Below are positions 20,159 to 23,333 of a stretch of DNA of 23,333 bases, piece after piece. How positions within the stretch are numbered: the first letter of the stretch is position 1; each line of letters begins with the position of its first letter. The DNA comes from Candidatus Kaiserbacteria bacterium. GTDB lineage: Bacteria; Patescibacteriota; Minisyncoccia; Phycocordibacterales; Phycocordibacteraceae. The notes under the pieces are model-generated. The model was given only the letters and a program-made list of their open reading frames with translations, had not been told where the DNA came from and made no database searches. Where the stretch lies: NCBI GenBank assembly GCA_023267775.1, contig JAHFMQ010000006.1, positions 1 to 23,333 of the forward strand, written 5' to 3'. A program made the position numbers and the translations under genes.

Positions 20159-21169
20159 TTAGGAAGGCAGGGTCATCGAGTGCATGGGCGAGCCGGTTGC
20201 GAAGTTCTGGATATTTTCGATAGTCGTATCGAGGATACGCATCACCGCTTCCGTCGTGTTAAAAGCGAGGTGTGGAGTGACGATGACGCGCGGATGATTG
20301 ATGAGGTAGTGATTTTCGAGTACGGTCCGCAACTCTGCTTCTTTAGGATGTGGGGAAGTGAGAAATGAGGTCTCGTCAGCAAGATCACCCTCTTCCTCAA
20401 GGACGTCAAGTCCTGCGCCAGCAACCAAACCGCTTCTCAGCGCCTCGACAAGAGCATCAGTTTCCACAACTGCGCCGCGAGCAGTATTAATAATATAAGC
20501 GCCTTTCTTTATATCTTTAATGTTGTCGCGGTTGATAAGATGATATGTCTCTTTGTTGTAGGGGACATGGAGCGAAATAATATCAGAGGTCGAAAGCAAT
20601 TCCGTCAAAGATACGTAGGGGAAATTAAGTATGTGAGACAAATCAGGATTCGGCTTAATATCAAATGCAATAACTTTCATGCCGAAGCCTTGCGCCATGT
20701 GGATTAAGTGCGCCCCGATGTGTCCGGTCCCGATCACCCCGATAGTTTTGCCCGCAAGATCAAAACCGCGAAGTCCGGCGGGCGAGAATGTCCCCCCGCG
20801 CACGCGCTCATCGGCGTCGATGACACGCCGCGAAAGTGCGAGCAAGAGCGCAAATGCAAATTCAGCGACCGTATTCTCGCCGTAGAAGGGCACGTTCGCC
20901 ACCGTGACGCCGCGTGCTTTCGCGGCGGCGAGGTCAATGTGGTCATAGCCGGTCGAGCGGGTCGCGATAAGTTTCAGCCCCGGGAAACGAGTGAGCTCGG
21001 CCTCGCCAATCTTAGATTCGATAAAGTTGCAAAGAACTTCGGCGTCGGGATCAGTCAGTTCTGGATGCGCACCGACGGAACCTTCATGAAAAACAATGTC
21101 GTGTCCGGTCAGTTTTGCCTTCACATACTCCTCCTCCCACGGTTCGCCTGAAAAATAATGGATCTTCAT
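20159..21169 (-). CDS. D-isomer-specific 2-hydroxyacid dehydrogenase (LdhA-like)
   Basis: Interconverts a 2-keto acid and a D-2-hydroxy acid using NADH, most likely pyruvate and D-lactate. The 336-residue protein has the NAD motif GTGHIG (147-152) followed by D170, which favours NAD over NADP, and the catalytic Arg, Glu and His in NTARG (R231), LDVLEEE (about E260) and TPHLAF (H300). YGENTVAEFAFALLL (about 96-110) is the usual helix. Length and motifs match D-lactate dehydrogenases; a phosphoglycerate or other role cannot be excluded. D-lactate production fits fermentative CPR metabolism. First gene of the operon with the deacetylase. Confidence 0.92.
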   Translation of the reverse strand: MKIHYFSGEPWEEEYVKAKLTGHDIVFHEGSVGAHPELTDPDAEVLCNFIESKIGEAELTRFPGLKLIATRSTGYDHIDLAAAKARGVTVANVPFYGENTVAEFAFALLLALSRRVIDADERVRGGTFSPAGLRGFDLAGKTIGVIGTGHIGAHLIHMAQGFGMKVIAFDIKPNPDLSHILNFPYVSLTELLSTSDIISLHVPYNKETYHLINRDNIKDIKKGAYIINTARGAVVETDALVEALRSGLVAGAGLDVLEEEGDLADETSFLTSPHPKEAELRTVLENHYLINHPRVIVTPHLAFNTTEAVMRILDTTIENIQNFATGSPMHSMTLPS

Positions 21170-21221
21170 GTGGAAACTATTTTACACTATATACCTTGGT
21201 GTTAGATAGCTTGAGACACGA

Positions 21222-21758
21222 TTATCGAAATCGATGGGAATGAAATTTCCGATGGAGATACGGCCGTGCGTACCGGTCGAGGCCCCAGTAGCCAGCGACA
21301 CGCCGTGCGAGCACCAGAGCAATCGCGAGGAGAAAGAGTATAGGATTGATACTCACTGTGCCAGCGAGCATGAAGTTCAGGTTCATGAAGAAGCCGAAAA
21401 ACGCTGCGATACCCGTAAAAAGTCCGACGATGAGTCCGAGTCCGACCAATACCTCGCCGACCGCGATGGCGTTCGACCAGGTAACGAGGTGCGGAAGCAC
21501 CGTACTCTTGAGAAATCCCGCGTACCACATCTGTACGTCTGGATGAGCTCCAGCGGTCTTTGCGAGTGCGCCCTGTATAAAACCCTTTAACGCCGCTCCC
21601 GCATTGCTTCCAAGCCAGGCTGGGTTCATAACTTTCTCAATGCCTGCGGTAATCCACTCATAGCCGACGTACATTCGTATAATAAACCAGAGCGGAGCAC
21701 TTTTCTTATCCGAGGTTAATAGGTACGACAAAGAAGACTGTTCGGTGGTATGAGTCAT
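21222..21758 (-). CDS. DoxX-like membrane protein
   Basis: A 178-residue protein with four probable TM helices (about 26-46, 92-112, 113-133, 135-153). The first has MYVGYEWITAGIEKVMNP, the typical DoxX opening with a helix and conserved E-K, and the second pair is GEVLVGLGLIVGLFTG with FFGFFMNLNFMLAGT. DoxX proteins are membrane components tied to quinone or thiosulfate redox in some species; here the role is not known. C-terminal tail is Arg/His-rich and hydrophilic. It starts at ATG 21758, divergent from the region holding the decayed sigma fragment. Confidence 0.82.
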   Translation of the reverse strand: MTHTTEQSSLSYLLTSDKKSAPLWFIIRMYVGYEWITAGIEKVMNPAWLGSNAGAALKGFIQGALAKTAGAHPDVQMWYAGFLKSTVLPHLVTWSNAIAVGEVLVGLGLIVGLFTGIAAFFGFFMNLNFMLAGTVSINPILFLLAIALVLARRVAGYWGLDRYARPYLHRKFHSHRFR

Positions 21759-21833
21759 ATTGATATTCTATGGGAAACACTACAGAAAGAAAGTTGCACG
21801 TGGGGAGTACGATATGCGTGTACAATGGGCACT

Positions 21834-21905
21834 ATGGATGTTGTGTTTGTGACGAGAAAATTAATACATTCAAGAGGCATCCCAGAACAGCGGGAACGTG
21901 TGTAG
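21834..21905 (+). pseudogene. decayed partial copy of the sigma-region-2-like gene
   Basis: A 23-codon open frame, TRKLIHSRGIPEQRERV at its end, aligns with TKKLIQSRGIPEHREQEL of the 22648 gene (about residues 39-56), also at DNA level. It stops at TAG immediately afterward, so the remaining domain is gone. A TGTACAAT box lies about 9 nt before its ATG. Duplication and decay is the simplest reading. Confidence 0.6.
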
Positions 21906-21935
21906 ACATTCGGTGGTACGTATCTATTAAAATTT

Positions 21936-22559
21936 ATGTTTCAACAAAAAAAGTTTGTAATCTATTATCTCGTTTGTATCCCTTTCATTATTTCCGGTGC
22001 GGTGAATGCTGGCTTTAGTCGTTATTTTATGGCAATACCTTTTATAGTATTGGCACTTTGGATAAGTAGGTCAAAACTGAACAACGCGCTACTTTTTTAC
22101 GGAACAATCGCTCTTATTGTCGTGGTAGTTTTCGTCAGTCATACACAGACAAGAAATCCCTTGTTATTCCCAATCATTTCCGGCGGGCAGATAGAAATAC
22201 TTCGTGATGGATATCAGATAACGTATGAAGATGGGAGTGGTGGTTTTTCGAATGACAGCTCGTGTGACAGTTGTATAACCAAAACGAAGGTCAGCAAAGG
22301 GGATGTCCATAAAGTTTTAGGGGTACTCATGGGCTACCCCGATTTTGGAGAGAAGATTATTCTTGTCACCGATATCGGCCAATTCGACCAGTACGATTAT
22401 GCACCCGTGGTTGGCGACGAAAAAAATATCCGTTTAAATAAGCCGGCACGAGCAGCATGGGCAGATGCTTTAGGTATGCTCATGGCATGGCCCATGGCTC
22501 CGATTATGGTATTTTCCCTCCCAGGGTTTCTCGCTCAGTATGTCTTCTCGAAGCCATGA
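21936..22559 (+). CDS. hypothetical membrane protein
   Basis: A 207-residue protein with unknown family. It has three hydrophobic helices near the N-terminus (about 7-25, 30-44, 51-68), an extracytoplasmic or soluble section (about 69-170) with a CDSC pair (C110, C113) in a polar loop (SNDSSCDSC), and a fourth helix near the C-terminus (about 178-203). The middle part has strands around GGQIEILRDGYQITYEDG and GEKIILVTDIGQFDQYD. No catalytic motif was recognised. The two cysteines could form a disulfide or a small metal site. Start 21936 is the first ATG; no RBS is evident. Confidence 0.65.
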   Translation: MFQQKKFVIYYLVCIPFIISGAVNAGFSRYFMAIPFIVLALWISRSKLNNALLFYGTIALIVVVVFVSHTQTRNPLLFPIISGGQIEILRDGYQITYEDGSGGFSNDSSCDSCITKTKVSKGDVHKVLGVLMGYPDFGEKIILVTDIGQFDQYDYAPVVGDEKNIRLNKPARAAWADALGMLMAWPMAPIMVFSLPGFLAQYVFSKP

Positions 22560-22647
22560 GAATACTTATTGAGAAATAATTTCTCTTTGAATCCGCACTT
22601 TATATCACTACTATGACGAGCGGTTTCGCTGAGTACACGCATTAATT

Positions 22648-22968
22648 ATGTCATCGGCCAATGAAAATCTATCGGAACGCCAACTCGTACGAGAAGCAGC
22701 TGTAAATCCAGCTGCACGCGAACAGCTCAAGAAGGAGCTACTGCCTTACGTCGTTCAAGCAACAAAAAAATTAATACAATCGCGAGGTATTCCAGAGCAT
22801 CGGGAACAAGAACTGGTTACTGTAGGAATGACTCCGTTTGATCGTGTTTTCAATATTTATCTCAAGAATATAGGTGAACACTACGAGGAGGAAGGGTATT
22901 TCTATAAATATTATATTTGGTGGATGCGAAAGGCGATCTTCGAATATCTGCACTCAAAATCTGTGTAA
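22648..22968 (+). CDS. stand-alone sigma-70 region-2-like protein
   Basis: A 106-residue protein that aligns along its length with sigma-70 region 2 only: LLPYVVQATKKLIQSRGIPEH (about 31-51) corresponds to the region 2.1 helix (L..VV..AKKY..RGLP), VTVGMTPFDRVFNIY (57-71) to 2.2, and FYKYYIWWMRKAIFEYL (85-101) to the region 2.3-2.4 segment that melts the -10 element (YATWWIRQAI). Region 3 and 4 are absent and the gene is not truncated by a frameshift: a terminator follows the stop. It could be a minimal sigma or a regulator competing with sigma; this is inferred from motifs. A 10-codon ORF (22613-22645) precedes it by 2 nt. Confidence 0.7.
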   Translation: MSSANENLSERQLVREAAVNPAAREQLKKELLPYVVQATKKLIQSRGIPEHREQELVTVGMTPFDRVFNIYLKNIGEHYEEEGYFYKYYIWWMRKAIFEYLHSKSV

Positions 22969-22994
22969 AAATGATATCAAACACTAATTTAATT

Positions 22995-23031
22995 AAAATG
23001 GACGCGAAAAAGAATATTTCGCGTCCATTTT
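22995..23031. terminator. bidirectional terminator hairpin
   Basis: Perfect 15-bp stem AAAATGGACGCGAAA / TTTCGCGTCCATTTT with a 7-nt loop, between the convergent genes ending at 22968 and 23053. A and T runs at the base serve both strands. Confidence 0.85.
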
Positions 23032-23052
23032 GGTGGTGGGTGGAACGGACAT

Positions 23053-23274
23053 TTAGTCCCGATCTTTCTTGGCGTCTTCATGGCCTTTATTGTAGGCCTT
23101 CAACTCCTCGACTTCTTGATGCGAGTAACCTTCGAAGATGCTGCTGTGAGGCGGTTCATATTCGTGATTCATTCCGTCTTTGTAGCCTTCATCTTCGAAA
23201 CCGCGAAGTGTTTTAAGCCCATCTACAACTCCAGACTCTGTCTGGTGATGCACGGGCGTCCAGACGACTCTCAC
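23053..23274 (-). CDS. small hydrophilic hypothetical protein
   Basis: A 73-residue polar protein without TM or signal peptide. It has several acidic-aromatic stretches (GFEDEGYKDG, NHEYEPP) and a charged helix at the end (HQEVEELKAYNKGHEDAKKD). No family recognised. The only upstream start before a stop codon is GTG 23274; ATG 23172 would give only 39 residues. It converges on the sigma-region-2-like gene, sharing the terminator. The absence of motifs lowers confidence, but the length, start and following terminator support it. Confidence 0.5.
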   Translation of the reverse strand: MRVVWTPVHHQTESGVVDGLKTLRGFEDEGYKDGMNHEYEPPHSSIFEGYSHQEVEELKAYNKGHEDAKKDRD

Positions 23275-23333
23275 TTTGATACACTGCGCTCATGCGCTTC
23301 AGAAAAAGCACTCATGCTCTATACAAGACCGAA

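Noticed and set aside
22613..22645. 10-codon ORF just before the sigma-region-2-like gene
   Set aside because: Could be a leader peptide, but there is no regulatory structure nearby and the length is compatible with chance.
1..23333. CRISPR array
   Set aside because: No regularly spaced short direct repeats were seen; the only repeated cores are far apart.

Overview
The window looks like part of a chromosome of an uncultivated Patescibacteria/CPR bacterium, probably Parcubacteria such as a Kaiserbacteria-like lineage. This is inferred from several things together: compact gene order, many starts without a Shine-Dalgarno site but with a -10 box 6-8 nt upstream (leaderless mRNAs), a tRNA gene carrying a group I intron, DUF5666-like proteins next to a MacAB-type exporter, and a DNA ligase with a degenerate zinc finger. 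TGA is used as a stop, so this is not a code-25 lineage. Taxonomy needs a database search.

Layout. (1) 1-3560 is housekeeping: the C-terminal part of NAD+-dependent ligA, then gatC and gatA of the amidotransferase, a one-TM protein with an RNxxxH (HEPN-like) motif, and an initiator tRNA (CAT) split by a 213-nt group I intron of the IC3 type. (2) 3560-6360 is accessory: a P-loop kinase, a Fic protein with a winged helix and an unknown partner gene, and dispersed structured repeats. (3) 6370-12030 is an envelope-stress or export operon: an ECF sigma factor, a small two-TM protein, two DUF5666-like anchored proteins, a long membrane-fusion protein, an ABC ATPase and a MacB-like permease. Two matching ECF-type promoters (GCACCC...CGTATA) sit before the two-TM gene and before the last DUF5666-like gene, so the sigma factor probably controls the whole set. 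(4) 12030-14820 is scarred DNA: tRNA 3'-end fragments, a third copy of the structured repeat, a HAD hydrolase missing its N-terminus, a complete 1375-bp insertion sequence with a 5-bp target duplication that landed in a terminator hairpin, a NYN-domain nuclease and another repeat copy. (5) 14820-19190 is a copper or redox cassette: a ferredoxin-reductase-like flavoprotein, a CopB-type (CPH) P1B ATPase and a Met-rich multicopper oxidase. (6) 19200-23333 holds a polysaccharide deacetylase and a D-2-hydroxyacid dehydrogenase in one minus-strand operon, a DoxX-like protein, a membrane protein of unknown function, a stand-alone sigma-70 region-2-like protein with a decayed partial copy upstream, and a small hydrophilic protein.

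The most unusual signals are the dispersed repeat family (a 46-nt core identical in three places plus seven GGTACNGTACC palindromes), which lies near tRNA 3'-end fragments; the intron-split initiator tRNA; the ECF promoter pair; the IS inserted in a terminator stem; and the sigma-region-2-only protein. No CRISPR array, rRNA or plasmid origin was seen.
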